The notes under the pieces were generated by a model that was not told the DNA's origin, searched no databases, and saw only the letters and a program-made list of their open reading frames with translations. DNA of 12,965 nt, from NCBI GenBank assembly GCA_015486905.1, contig WFQV01000094.1, positions 1 to 12,965 on the forward strand, given 5' to 3'. Each line of letters opens with the position of its first letter. Positions within the stretch are counted from its first letter, which is position 1. A program made the position numbers and the translations under genes. Source of the DNA: Melioribacteraceae bacterium. GTDB lineage: Bacteria; Bacteroidota; Ignavibacteria; Ignavibacteriales; Melioribacteraceae. Shown one piece after another: positions 1-6,760 of this stretch.

Positions 1-116
1 AGGCGCGAGAAGTAAGAAGTTTGAGCCCTTTCGATTACTTGTAAATCGTATTTCATTTGTTCTTTGTTCTTGGTTGAATAAAATTCGTGCATTCGTGGCT
101 TTTCCGGAGGCTGGTA

Positions 117-165
117 ACTTAAGACTTAAGACTCGTTACTTAAGACTTACTACTCGTCAATCGTA
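117..165 (-). repeat. 7-bp periodic repeat array, left copy
   Basis: Seven consecutive heptamers are in phase. ACTTAAG occurs at 117, 124 and 138. The variants ACTCGTT (131), ACTTACT (145), ACTCGTC (152) and AATCGTA (159) fill the other slots. Read on the minus strand, the first six units fit NNYRAGT (for example CTTAAGT, AACGAGT, AGTAAGT). The same word family appears on the plus strand at 481-522, so the two arrays face each other across about 315 bp. The pattern resembles the short tandemly repeated sequences of cyanobacteria in style, but I know no named family that it matches. Confidence 0.8.
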
Positions 166-180
166 ATTATATTGTTATTC

Positions 181-239
181 GTTTAGGGGTTTAGTTCGCC
201 TTCGGCGGTTTAGGAGTTTAGAGGTTCAAAGGTGCAGAG
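181..239 (+). repeat. 8-bp periodic repeat array with internal hairpin, left copy
   Basis: Octamers in phase: GTTTAGGG (181), GTTTAGTT (189), then GTTTAGGA (208), GTTTAGAG (216), GTTCAAAG (224) and GTGCAGAG (232). Between the two blocks lies an 11-bp hairpin, CGCC-TTC-GGCG (197-207). The 13-mer GAGGTTCAAAGGT (221-233) recurs exactly, as its reverse complement, at 559-571 in the right-hand array. Confidence 0.8.
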
Positions 240-480
240 GGATGATTGGATGAATAGTATCCTCAATCAAATTTTCGTTTATTTATTTTTTTTTGTCAAA
301 ATATTTTAAACTTTCTGTAATAATTGAAATTGTGAAATTTGTTGCCGGCTTTGCCGCACTAAGGAATTATCAGAAAAAAAATCCCGCTTTTTTAAGAACA
401 GGACAAAAATTTCTGTTCGCCATTCACAGTTATCTGTTCGCCCTATGCGCATCTAAACGAAGATCAAACAAATGATGATT

Positions 481-522
481 TATGAGTAGTGAGTCGTAAG
501 TGATGAGTCTTGAGCAAGTAGT
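481..522 (+). repeat. 7-bp periodic repeat array, right copy (inverted)
   Basis: Six heptamers in phase: TATGAGT (481), AGTGAGT (488), CGTAAGT (495), GATGAGT (502), CTTGAGC (509) and AAGTAGT (516). The consensus NNTRAGT is the same as that of the 117-165 array read on the opposite strand. The units are diverged rather than identical, so this is a period-keeping family rather than a recent tandem duplication. Confidence 0.75.
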
Positions 523-544
523 AACAAGCGCTGTTCTCTATTAT

Positions 545-582
545 CTTTGAACCTCTCTACCTTTGAACCTCAACCTTTCAAC
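545..582 (-). repeat. 8-bp periodic repeat array, right copy (inverted)
   Basis: The units are CTTTGAAC (545), CTCTCTAC (553), CTTTGAAC (561), a 6-bp unit CTCAAC (569) and CTTTCAAC (575). On the minus strand these read GTTCAAAG, GTAGAGAG and GTTGAAAG, the same octamer family as 181-239. The array ends about 20 bp before the proposed promoter of the sigma factor gene. Confidence 0.75.
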
Positions 583-601
583 ATTCTGGTTTACATTATT
601 G

Positions 602-630
602 TGTAACAATTGTTACTTAACAATCGTCTA
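602..630 (+). promoter_or_regulatory. Probable ECF-type promoter with overlapping palindrome
   Basis: TGTAACA (602-608) and CGTCTA (625-630) are separated by 16 bp. An AAC-containing -35 box and a CGTC-type -10 box at 16-17 bp spacing are the usual form of promoters read by ECF sigma factors, so this one is likely used by the sigma factor it precedes. Initiation just downstream would leave only a few bases before the ATG at 643. A perfect 14-bp palindrome, GTAACAATTGTTAC (603-616), overlaps the -35 box. The hexamer TAACAA or its complement occurs three times (604-609, 610-615, 618-623), which could also serve a repressor. The match is by eye, with no expression data. Confidence 0.5.
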
Positions 631-642
631 TTATCTGTAGAT

Positions 643-1173
643 ATGACGGAAAAGAGAAAAAAATACAACGAAATTTTTAGGAAGGACAAAAATCGTGTTT
701 ACGGTTATGCATTCTATTTGCTGAAAAACCAAATGGATGCCGAAGATGTTACACAGGAAGTATTTATTCGGCTGTGGAATAATTGGGGAAAATTTAAAAT
801 GTCAAAAATAACAGCTTGGTTAATGACAACTACACGCAACCTTTGCCTTGATTATTTACGGAGGAGAAAGAACGTTAGCAATAATGAAATTCAAATCCCG
901 TATTTTCTTGAAAGTGAAAATGCTTACGGAAATCCGGCAATGATTTTTGAACTACGCGCCGATTATGAACAGGTAAATAATGCTGTTTTAAATTTACCTG
1001 AAACTTTGAAATCTGTTTTTGTCCTTTATGAAATACAAAAATTTAAATATCGTGAAATTAGTAAAATGTTAAACATCCCTATTAACAGTGTAAAGGTTTA
1101 TTTGTACAGAGCACGGAAAAAAATCAGAGAGGAAATTAAAATAAATGAACAAACTGAAATTAAAGAATATTAG
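643..1173 (+). CDS. ECF-family RNA polymerase sigma factor
   Basis: This is a 176-residue sigma-70 factor of the extracytoplasmic function type, which directs RNA polymerase to a small set of promoters. Region 2 spans about residues 17-77 (the core-binding segment is DAEDVTQEVFIRLW at 32-45, and the promoter-melting helix ends in CLDYLRRRK). Region 4 spans about 108-165, with the helix-turn-helix in YREISKMLNIPINSVKVYLY (137-156). Regions 1 and 3 are absent, as expected, and the length is normal. The frame is open upstream to a TTG at 610, but that would overlap the proposed promoter, so I choose the ATG at 643. No Shine-Dalgarno sequence precedes it. The next gene overlaps by 29 bp and probably encodes its anti-sigma factor. 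The regulon is not predictable beyond probable autoregulation. Confidence 0.93.
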   Translation: MTEKRKKYNEIFRKDKNRVYGYAFYLLKNQMDAEDVTQEVFIRLWNNWGKFKMSKITAWLMTTTRNLCLDYLRRRKNVSNNEIQIPYFLESENAYGNPAMIFELRADYEQVNNAVLNLPETLKSVFVLYEIQKFKYREISKMLNIPINSVKVYLYRARKKIREEIKINEQTEIKEY

Positions 1174-1705
1174 CGAGAAAGAAGAAAGATTACTTATTGA
1201 TTTTGCTTACGGGCATTCTTCTTTTTTTAATGCTTTAAAGGCAAAAAGAATTATTTCCAAAAGCGAGGTAGCACGTAAAACTTACTTTGAAAATAAGAAC
1301 ATCGCCCGTAAGGTGCGGTTGATTGAAAATAAAAATTTACCAACGGAAGCAAGCATTAGAATAATGCAAAAAATTGATGCACTTCAAAGTCTAGAAAAAA
1401 AGTCTTTAAACAGCACGGGGACTACAATGCCCCCGCTCAATTGGAGTATGGCGGGAGGCTTGGCAACAATAATAATAACCTTAATAACTACCCTGATTTT
1501 GAATCTCAACATTTCACAGCCACGATTTTCGCAAATGCAAATTAGGGAAGCTAACAGGCAAGTGTTGCAATCGTTCAGAATATTGGCGAAAGTTTTTAAG
1601 AAAACAGAGCTAATAGTTAAAGGCGAAATTTTAAATAACGGTGTTTCTTTCCCTGTAAGCGAAAGCAAAAAATTTGTTAATTATTTATTTGAGGTAAAAA
1701 AATGA
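1145..1705 (+). CDS. Single-pass membrane protein, probable anti-sigma factor
   Basis: The protein has 186 residues: a basic N-terminal cytoplasmic part (about 1-100), one hydrophobic segment at about 101-121 (rich in Ile, Leu and Thr) and a short C-terminal part (about 125-186) expected outside the membrane. This layout, and the position directly after and overlapping (29 bp) an ECF sigma gene, is typical of anti-sigma factors, which hold the sigma factor at the membrane until a signal arrives. I do not see the zinc-binding HxxxCxxC motif of the classical anti-sigma domain, so the assignment rests on topology and context. The stop overlaps the next start as ATGA (1702-1705), implying translational coupling. 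It could instead be an unrelated membrane protein. Confidence 0.7.
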   Translation: MNKLKLKNISEKEERLLIDFAYGHSSFFNALKAKRIISKSEVARKTYFENKNIARKVRLIENKNLPTEASIRIMQKIDALQSLEKKSLNSTGTTMPPLNWSMAGGLATIIITLITTLILNLNISQPRFSQMQIREANRQVLQSFRILAKVFKKTELIVKGEILNNGVSFPVSESKKFVNYLFEVKK

Positions 1706-2277
1706 AAAAGTTAATTTCTCTTGTCTCAATTTTATTTTTACTGCCGCTACTTTTAACCGCTCAGGATAAATCTTATAAAAAAGACCCCGGCTATGTAGAT
1801 TTTGGCAGCTTTATTGGGCTGGACACAGGCGAAAGCGTTACCGAAGTCCAACTTGAGGCACCCATTTTACGTATGGTTGCTAAAATGTCTCAAGGGGAGG
1901 ATGAGGATCTTTCGAGTCTGCTCGAAGGTTTAAAACTAATTAAAGTTTTCGCCTTTGATGTCACAAGTAAAACACGCAAGAGGTTTTTACAAAAGGTAAA
2001 AGAAACCGACGCACGTTTAATGAAAAAAGGCTGGCAGAGAATAGTGCGTGTCCGCGATAAAGGGGATTACTCCAATATTTACATTCGCACGGCGGGTGAT
2101 TCGAACATTTCGGGATTAGTTGTTACTGCCGTCGAAGACTCCGGCGACGCGGCATTCGTTAATATCGTCGGGAAAATTAATTTGGAAACCATTGGAAGAT
2201 TAACCGAAAAATTTAACATCCCCGAACTAAATAAAATTGACAAAAATGAAAATAACAATTCAAAAGACAATAAATAA
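1702..2277 (+). CDS. Exported DUF4252-type protein
   Basis: This 191-residue protein has a clear signal peptide (MKK, a hydrophobic core, cleavage probably after LLTA at residue 20), so it is exported. The mature part resembles the DUF4252 family, recognised from the layout of an LKLIKVFAFD-like strand near residues 77-86, a helix with K/R residues, a conserved strand near VRVRDKGD, and the C-terminal INLETIGRLTEKFNIPEL segment. The function of this family is unknown. The tail is rich in Asn, Lys and Asp. The start overlaps the previous stop (ATGA) and GAGG lies upstream at 1691-1694. DUF4252 genes often sit next to ECF sigma factors in Bacteroidota, suggesting an envelope role in the same signalling unit. 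A second, related gene follows. Confidence 0.8.
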   Translation: MKKLISLVSILFLLPLLLTAQDKSYKKDPGYVDFGSFIGLDTGESVTEVQLEAPILRMVAKMSQGEDEDLSSLLEGLKLIKVFAFDVTSKTRKRFLQKVKETDARLMKKGWQRIVRVRDKGDYSNIYIRTAGDSNISGLVVTAVEDSGDAAFVNIVGKINLETIGRLTEKFNIPELNKIDKNENNNSKDNK

Positions 2278-2292
2278 TCACCGGAGATTAAA

Positions 2293-2820
2293 ATGCGCAA
2301 ACTACTTTTGGTAATTTTTTTATCGTTCATGGTTACCGGCTGCATTGGGGTAAATCGAAATTTTAAAAATACGAGAAACTTAATTTTATCATCGCTTGAC
2401 GAAGATGTAAACAAAAAAATTGAGTTTTCTCTCTGTGGGGCAGAGCTTTCACTCGCCGAGTTGTTCGTATCCTCGGATGAAGACGAATCCCAATCAAAAG
2501 AGCTCCTTAAAAATATCAATAATGTGGAAGTTGGAGTTTACGATAGAAACTTCGGAAGAGAAATATGCTTCCGAGTAGTTGACAGCCTAGCTAATTACCT
2601 TAGGACTAAAGGGCTTATTCCAATAGTAAAAGTAAAAGACGGAACTGATGCGTCGGCATTATTTGTTAATGCGGGAAGTTCCGAAAGCTCTCTTAATACG
2701 ATTATCGTTCTTTCAATCACTACTGAGCAAATAGTGTTGGTACAAGTTAAAGGAAATATTGAAAATCTAATCGAAATTGCCGTCAAAGACAAAAGTCTTC
2801 CTTTTGAAAACAGCTTCTAA
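2293..2820 (+). CDS. DUF4252-like lipoprotein
   Basis: This 175-residue protein has a lipoprotein signal peptide ending in the lipobox VTGC, making Cys17 the lipidated residue. It is therefore likely anchored in a membrane facing the periplasm or the outside. The mature part is a diverged relative of the preceding protein: both share a segment of the form VK/VRD-x-x-D-x-S followed by beta strands and a V-x-G-x-I/N-I/L-E stretch (here VKGNIENLIEIA, there VGKINLETIGRL). Function unknown. The start is well supported by GGAG at 2282-2285, and the gene follows its neighbour after 15 bp. One soluble and one lipid-anchored paralogue in the same operon suggests a membrane-associated partnership, which is inference. 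Confidence 0.75.
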   Translation: MRKLLLVIFLSFMVTGCIGVNRNFKNTRNLILSSLDEDVNKKIEFSLCGAELSLAELFVSSDEDESQSKELLKNINNVEVGVYDRNFGREICFRVVDSLANYLRTKGLIPIVKVKDGTDASALFVNAGSSESSLNTIIVLSITTEQIVLVQVKGNIENLIEIAVKDKSLPFENSF

Positions 2821-3019
2821 CAAATCTTGTCTGCAACTAAAAGCATTTTCCGTTTCGGCTTGACAAATTCACATTTTTCAAATTTCCTTCAACGCTAGTG
2901 GGTAATTACTTTCTGTTTCAAACGTTATCGTAATCTTATATTGCTGCTTCGATTACTTTAAATGTTAAACTGTACATAGGCTTACGTTCAAAAGAAATGC
3001 ATTTTCTTTAATTAATTCT

Positions 3020-3027
3020 TATCTTTG
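3020..3027 (+). promoter_or_regulatory. Possible Bacteroidetes-type -7 box upstream of the GH20 gene
   Basis: TATCTTTG matches the TAnnTTTG element used by the primary sigma factor of Bacteroidetes and lies 28 bp before the GH20 start, a sensible distance. No clear TTTG -33 box is found 17-23 bp upstream (only a T-rich stretch near 3000-3008), so the call is weak. The rest of the 2821-3054 gap shows no terminator or other structure that I can defend. Confidence 0.3.
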
Positions 3028-3054
3028 TAAACGAACAAATTCCAAGGCTAAAAA

Positions 3055-5355
3055 ATGAAAAGTCTTTTTGCTTTAATCGGCATTTTAATTGTACTTTCAG
3101 CTTGCTCCGTTCAAAAGAAAGACTATGTAAACGTTATTCCCGAACCCCAGGAAGTTATTCTTCAAAGCGGTATATTCCGGATTACAAAATCAACAAAACT
3201 GTTTACGAACAACTTTAAAAAAGCAGAAAACGCAATTAATTATTTAAACGAAAAATTTGCTTCAGGTGCGGGATTCAAATTTACACCACAGGAAAACCAA
3301 AATCCCGACAACCACAACGAAATATTTATTGAGGCGGTTAACAACAATAATTTGGGAAAAGAAGGCTACAGTCTGAATGTAAACAATAACGGTATTGTCA
3401 TCAAAGCGGAATCGCCGGAAGGCTTATTTTACGGGGTTGTAACACTACTTCAGCTTTTACCTCCGGAAATATTTTCAGACTCCTCCGTTAAGGATGTTCA
3501 ATGGAAAGTGCCTTTTGTAAAAATTAAAGACAAGCCTCGTTTTTCTTATCGGGGAATGCACCTCGATGTGGGACGGCATTTCTTCCCGAAAAAATTTATT
3601 AAAAAATACATCGACTTAATTGCAATGCACAAAATGAACGTTTTTCATTGGCACTTAACCGAAGACCAAGGCTGGAGAATTGAAATAAAAAAATATCCGA
3701 AGCTAACCGAAATAGGCTCAATAAGAAAAGAGACAATGGGCGACGGAAAGCCTTACGGCGGTTTTTACACCCAAGAGGATGTTAAGGAGGTTGTTAAGTA
3801 CGCATCTTCAAGATTTGTAACTATTGTTCCCGAAATTGAAATGCCGGGGCACTCAACAGCCGCACTCGCCGCTTACCCGGAAATTTCATGCACCGGCGGT
3901 CCGTTTGAGGTGGCAACGACTTGGGGCGTTCACAAAGATGTTTACTGCGCCGGGAAAGAAAAAACGTTCCAATTTTTGGAAGGAGTTTTGGATGAAGTAA
4001 TAAAATTATTTCCCGGTAAGTACATTCACATAGGGGGTGACGAGGTTCCTAAAGACCGCTGGAAACACTGCCCCGACTGCCAGCGAAGAATCAAAACCGA
4101 AGGATTAAAAGACGAGCAAGAACTGCAAAGCTACTTCGTTAAACGAATAGAAAAATATTTAATTTCAAAAGGGAAACGGTTAATTGGCTGGGATGAAATT
4201 TTGGAGGGCGGCTTGGCTCCGGAAGCCACCGTAATGTCCTGGCGTGGAACAAGCGGAGGTATTGCCGCGGCAAGACAAAACCACGATGTAATAATGACCC
4301 CCACTTCTTACTGCTACTTCGATTACTACCAGGGGCTGCCCCAAAACGAACCCGTCACCATAGGCGGCTATCTGCCCGTTACAAAAGTTTATTCGTTTGA
4401 ACCCGTACCGTCAGAATTAAACAAGGAAGAAGCCAAACACATTTTGGGCGCACAAGGAAATGTGTGGACGGAATATCTTTCAACGCCGAGAGACGTTGAG
4501 TACATGGCTCTGCCAAGAATGGATGCTCTCGCAGAAGTGCTGTGGGACGAAGCGGAAAGAAAAAACGAGAAGAGTTTTTTGAAACGCCTGCGTAATGAAT
4601 TCAAACGCTACGATGAATTAAACGTTAATTATTCCGAGAGCGCTTTCAGCCCTAACATTCAAATGGCTTACGATACAACCGCAAAAAATGTTAGAGTGAG
4701 CATTTCCTCGGAAGCACAGGAAGGAAAAATTTATTACACATTGAACGGCAACAAGCCCACAGAGAACTCCCTGGTTTACGCACAACCAATTCGTCTCTCC
4801 GGAAGCGCTAAAATTTTTGCGGGATTATTTGAAAACGGAAAATTGCTTGGAAAAATAAATTGCGACAGCGCCGTTTTCCACAACGCTTTCGGCAAACGCG
4901 TCGCCCTGCTTAACCCTTATTCTCAAAGGTACAACGGTGGCGGGAATTTTGCTCTTACAGACGGACTTTACGGCTCCAAATATTTTAACGACGGCAGATG
5001 GCAAGGCTATCAAGGAGAAGACTTTGAAGCCACAATTGATTTGGGCAGGGAAATTAAAATAAAAAGAATCGGCATTAGATTTTTACAAAAAATCATCTCG
5101 TGGATTTACCTTCCCGAGTTCGTTGAATTTTACACTTCTAAAGACGGGAAAAACTTTAAACCGGTAAAACGCCTGAGCAACAACGTTTCCAAAAGAAACG
5201 GAAAAATTTTAATCAGGGATTTTTCAATCAATGTTAAAAATAAAAGCGCGCGCTTTGTCAAGATATTCGCTAAAAATATTAAGAACGTTCCTGTGGAAAT
5301 AAGCGAGAACGGAGGCAAGGCGTGGTTGATGACGGATGAAATAACGGTGAAATAA
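3055..5355 (+). CDS. GH20 beta-N-acetylhexosaminidase, lipoprotein
   Basis: The enzyme removes terminal N-acetylglucosamine or N-acetylgalactosamine from glycans such as chitin oligomers or peptidoglycan fragments, using the substrate acetamido group as nucleophile. It has 766 residues. The signal peptide ends in lipobox LSAC (Cys17), so it is membrane-anchored outside the cytoplasm. The N-terminal GH20b-like domain covers about 24-160 (it begins VIPEPQEV). The catalytic barrel covers about 162-500, starting RFSYRGMHLDVGRHF and containing NVFHWHLTEDQGW and the catalytic pair Asp329-Glu330 in HIGGDE. A chitobiase-type C-terminal module follows at about 535-605 (IYYTLNGNKPT), then an F5/8-type or carbohydrate-binding-like beta domain at about 620-766. 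AAGG at 3043-3046 supports the start. CPDC (339-342) is common in this subgroup. It may share a transcript with the polyphosphate kinase 27 bp downstream. Confidence 0.95.
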   Translation: MKSLFALIGILIVLSACSVQKKDYVNVIPEPQEVILQSGIFRITKSTKLFTNNFKKAENAINYLNEKFASGAGFKFTPQENQNPDNHNEIFIEAVNNNNLGKEGYSLNVNNNGIVIKAESPEGLFYGVVTLLQLLPPEIFSDSSVKDVQWKVPFVKIKDKPRFSYRGMHLDVGRHFFPKKFIKKYIDLIAMHKMNVFHWHLTEDQGWRIEIKKYPKLTEIGSIRKETMGDGKPYGGFYTQEDVKEVVKYASSRFVTIVPEIEMPGHSTAALAAYPEISCTGGPFEVATTWGVHKDVYCAGKEKTFQFLEGVLDEVIKLFPGKYIHIGGDEVPKDRWKHCPDCQRRIKTEGLKDEQELQSYFVKRIEKYLISKGKRLIGWDEILEGGLAPEATVMSWRGTSGGIAAARQNHDVIMTPTSYCYFDYYQGLPQNEPVTIGGYLPVTKVYSFEPVPSELNKEEAKHILGAQGNVWTEYLSTPRDVEYMALPRMDALAEVLWDEAERKNEKSFLKRLRNEFKRYDELNVNYSESAFSPNIQMAYDTTAKNVRVSISSEAQEGKIYYTLNGNKPTENSLVYAQPIRLSGSAKIFAGLFENGKLLGKINCDSAVFHNAFGKRVALLNPYSQRYNGGGNFALTDGLYGSKYFNDGRWQGYQGEDFEATIDLGREIKIKRIGIRFLQKIISWIYLPEFVEFYTSKDGKNFKPVKRLSNNVSKRNGKILIRDFSINVKNKSARFVKIFAKNIKNVPVEISENGGKAWLMTDEITVK

Positions 5356-5382
5356 ATATCCATTAAATAAAAGGTAATTAAA

Positions 5383-6231
5383 ATGCCTAAAAAGAAGAAC
5401 AAAGAAGTTAAGTCCCCCGACAAGAAAAAGGCAGTAAAAGCTCAAGTGGGAAAACCGAAATTAAAAAATAATTTTTACGAAAAGGAACTTAACAAACTTC
5501 AAACCGAACTTGTAAAATTACAAGAATGGATTAAGCACGAAGGTTTGAAAGTCGTTGTAATTTTCGAGGGGCGCGATGCCGCAGGCAAAGGTGGAGTAAT
5601 TAAGAGAATCACACAGAGATTGAACCCCCGCGTCTGCAAGGTCGTTGCATTGGGCGTTCCAACCGAGCGTGAAAAGACCCAATGGTACTTCCAGCGTTAC
5701 ATTCCTCATCTTCCTGCCGCAGGCGAGATGGTGCTTTTCGACCGCAGCTGGTACAACCGAGCCGGCGTTGAAAGAGTAATGGGCTTTTGCTCCGATGATG
5801 AATACTGGGAATTCCTCCGCTCTTGCCCCTCATTCGAAAGGATGCTTGTTCGTTCGGGCATTATTTTGATTAAATATTGGTTCTCTGTAAGCGATGAGGA
5901 ACAGGAGAAAAGATTTCAAGAGAGAATTAATGACCGACGCAAAAGGTGGAAATTAAGTCCAATGGATTTGCAATCCCGCGCCCGCTGGGTGGAATACTCG
6001 AAAGCAAAAGATGAAATGTTTGCTTACACCGATATTAAACAAGCACCCTGGTATGTGGTAAATGCCGATGATAAAAAGCGCGCAAGATTGAATTGCATTT
6101 CACACCTATTGAAAATGATTCCCTACAAAGACTTAACACCCGAACCCCTAAAACTGCCGCCGAGGCAAAGGAATAAAGGCTACGTGCGCCCGCCCATTAG
6201 CGATCAAAATTTTGTACCTGAGATTTATTAG
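5383..6231 (+). CDS. ppk2: Polyphosphate kinase 2 (PPK2 family)
   Basis: PPK2 enzymes transfer phosphate between polyphosphate and nucleotides, usually making ATP or GTP from polyphosphate and a diphosphate; some subclasses act on monophosphates. This 282-residue protein is a single-domain PPK2. The Walker A loop is GRDAAGKGG (63-71), with Asp65 and Lys69 the key residues. The Walker B region is FDRSWYNRAGVE (119-130), and the lid lies near 170-192 (EEQEKRFQERINDRRKRWK). The first 30 residues are an extra Lys-rich stretch, which might help bind polyphosphate; that is inference. AAGG at 5371-5374 precedes the ATG. Located in the cytoplasm, it would connect to energy or phosphate stress. The subclass and nucleotide preference cannot be decided by eye. 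A strong terminator follows. Confidence 0.95.
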   Translation: MPKKKNKEVKSPDKKKAVKAQVGKPKLKNNFYEKELNKLQTELVKLQEWIKHEGLKVVVIFEGRDAAGKGGVIKRITQRLNPRVCKVVALGVPTEREKTQWYFQRYIPHLPAAGEMVLFDRSWYNRAGVERVMGFCSDDEYWEFLRSCPSFERMLVRSGIILIKYWFSVSDEEQEKRFQERINDRRKRWKLSPMDLQSRARWVEYSKAKDEMFAYTDIKQAPWYVVNADDKKRARLNCISHLLKMIPYKDLTPEPLKLPPRQRNKGYVRPPISDQNFVPEIY

Positions 6232-6255
6232 CGTTAGAAAAAGAAATGAAATATT

Positions 6256-6281
6256 AAAAGCCCTGTAATTCAGGGCTTTTT
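6256..6281. terminator. Intrinsic terminator between convergent genes
   Basis: A perfect 10-bp stem, AAAAGCCCTG (6256-6265) with CAGGGCTTTT (6271-6280), encloses the 5-bp loop TAATT and is followed by a further T. The A-rich left arm gives a U-tract on the other strand too, so the hairpin can end both the ppk2 transcript from the left and the MarR transcript from the right. Confidence 0.9.
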
Positions 6282-6310
6282 AATAATGTTTTGGAATTAC
6301 GTTCAAATAG

Positions 6311-6760
6311 TTAATCTACTTTATCCCGCCACGATTTAAGAGCTTTAAGCAATTCGTTCATCGAGTTGATTACAACCTCCTGCTTCTTTTGCTCGATGTT
6401 CTTTAATAGCTCTTCGTGAATTTTAACGTAGCTTTCATTTAAATTATTTAAAAACGGTTTGCTTTTATTAGTTAGGTAAACAATAACGTTCCTTCTGTCG
6501 CTGGGATCGACCCTTCTTTCAATTAATTTTTTAGCTTCCAAAGAAGTTAAAATATGAGTGATTCTTCCAGGGGTAAGGTTCATCTCCAATGCAATTTCTT
6601 TAATTGACTTCGACGTTGTGTTTGTAAAGAGCCTAAGGCATTTGTACTCCGCTGTTGTCAAATTAAAAAGCGCAGCAAAGTATTTCTCCTTTTCAAAGCA
6701 AGTCTTTGCCAACTCACAAGTCAAATCGGCCATTGCTTTTGCCATTTCCTTTTCGTTCAT
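6311..6760 (-). CDS. MarR-family transcriptional regulator
   Basis: This 149-residue protein is a MarR-type winged-helix regulator, normally a dimer that binds palindromic DNA and lets go when a ligand or oxidant binds. The DNA-binding core is about residues 34-100: helix IKEIALEMNL (53-62), recognition helix TPGRITHILTSLEAKK (63-78) and the family-hallmark wing VDPSDRRNVIVYLT (84-97). The flanking helices would form the dimer interface. The start is supported by AAGGAAG about 8 bp upstream on the minus strand. It is the only minus-strand gene here and diverges from galE across about 150 bp, so it may control itself and the sugar block, though no target can be named. Cys15 and Cys21 sit six residues apart in the first helix and Cys41 follows, so thiol sensing is possible but unproven. 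Confidence 0.92.
   Translation of the reverse strand: MNEKEMAKAMADLTCELAKTCFEKEKYFAALFNLTTAEYKCLRLFTNTTSKSIKEIALEMNLTPGRITHILTSLEAKKLIERRVDPSDRRNVIVYLTNKSKPFLNNLNESYVKIHEELLKNIEQKKQEVVINSMNELLKALKSWRDKVD

Larger units (their letters stand above)
1..601. other. Gene-free, repeat-rich intergenic region
   Basis: No convincing gene is visible here. The only open frame of note (293-475) begins with TTG, has no ribosome binding site and shows no recognisable protein family. The DNA is dominated by short-period repeats, annotated separately: doublets of AGAAGT words at 8-21, TTTGTTC at 56 and 63, ATTCGTG at 83 and 91, a 7-bp array at 117-165, an 8-bp array at 181-239, then inverted counterparts at 481-522 and 545-582. 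A 10-bp word TCTGTTCGCC occurs at 412-421 and 433-442. I see no tRNA or rRNA signature. Confidence 0.7.

Noticed and set aside
293..475. 60-residue open frame in the left non-coding region
   Set aside because: Starts with TTG, has no ribosome binding site, resembles no family, and lies between repeat arrays with its own repeated word TCTGTTCGCC inside it.
610..642. TTG start adding 11 residues to the sigma factor
   Set aside because: It would place the start inside the probable promoter, and the added residues are not part of sigma region 2.
2079..2519. 146-residue frame antisense to the DUF4252 pair
   Set aside because: Spans two well-supported plus-strand genes and the gap between them, and its product is low-complexity Ser-rich.
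2860..2865. TTGACA as a -35 box for the GH20 gene
   Set aside because: No -10-like hexamer lies at 16-18 bp downstream, and the site is almost 190 bp from the start codon.
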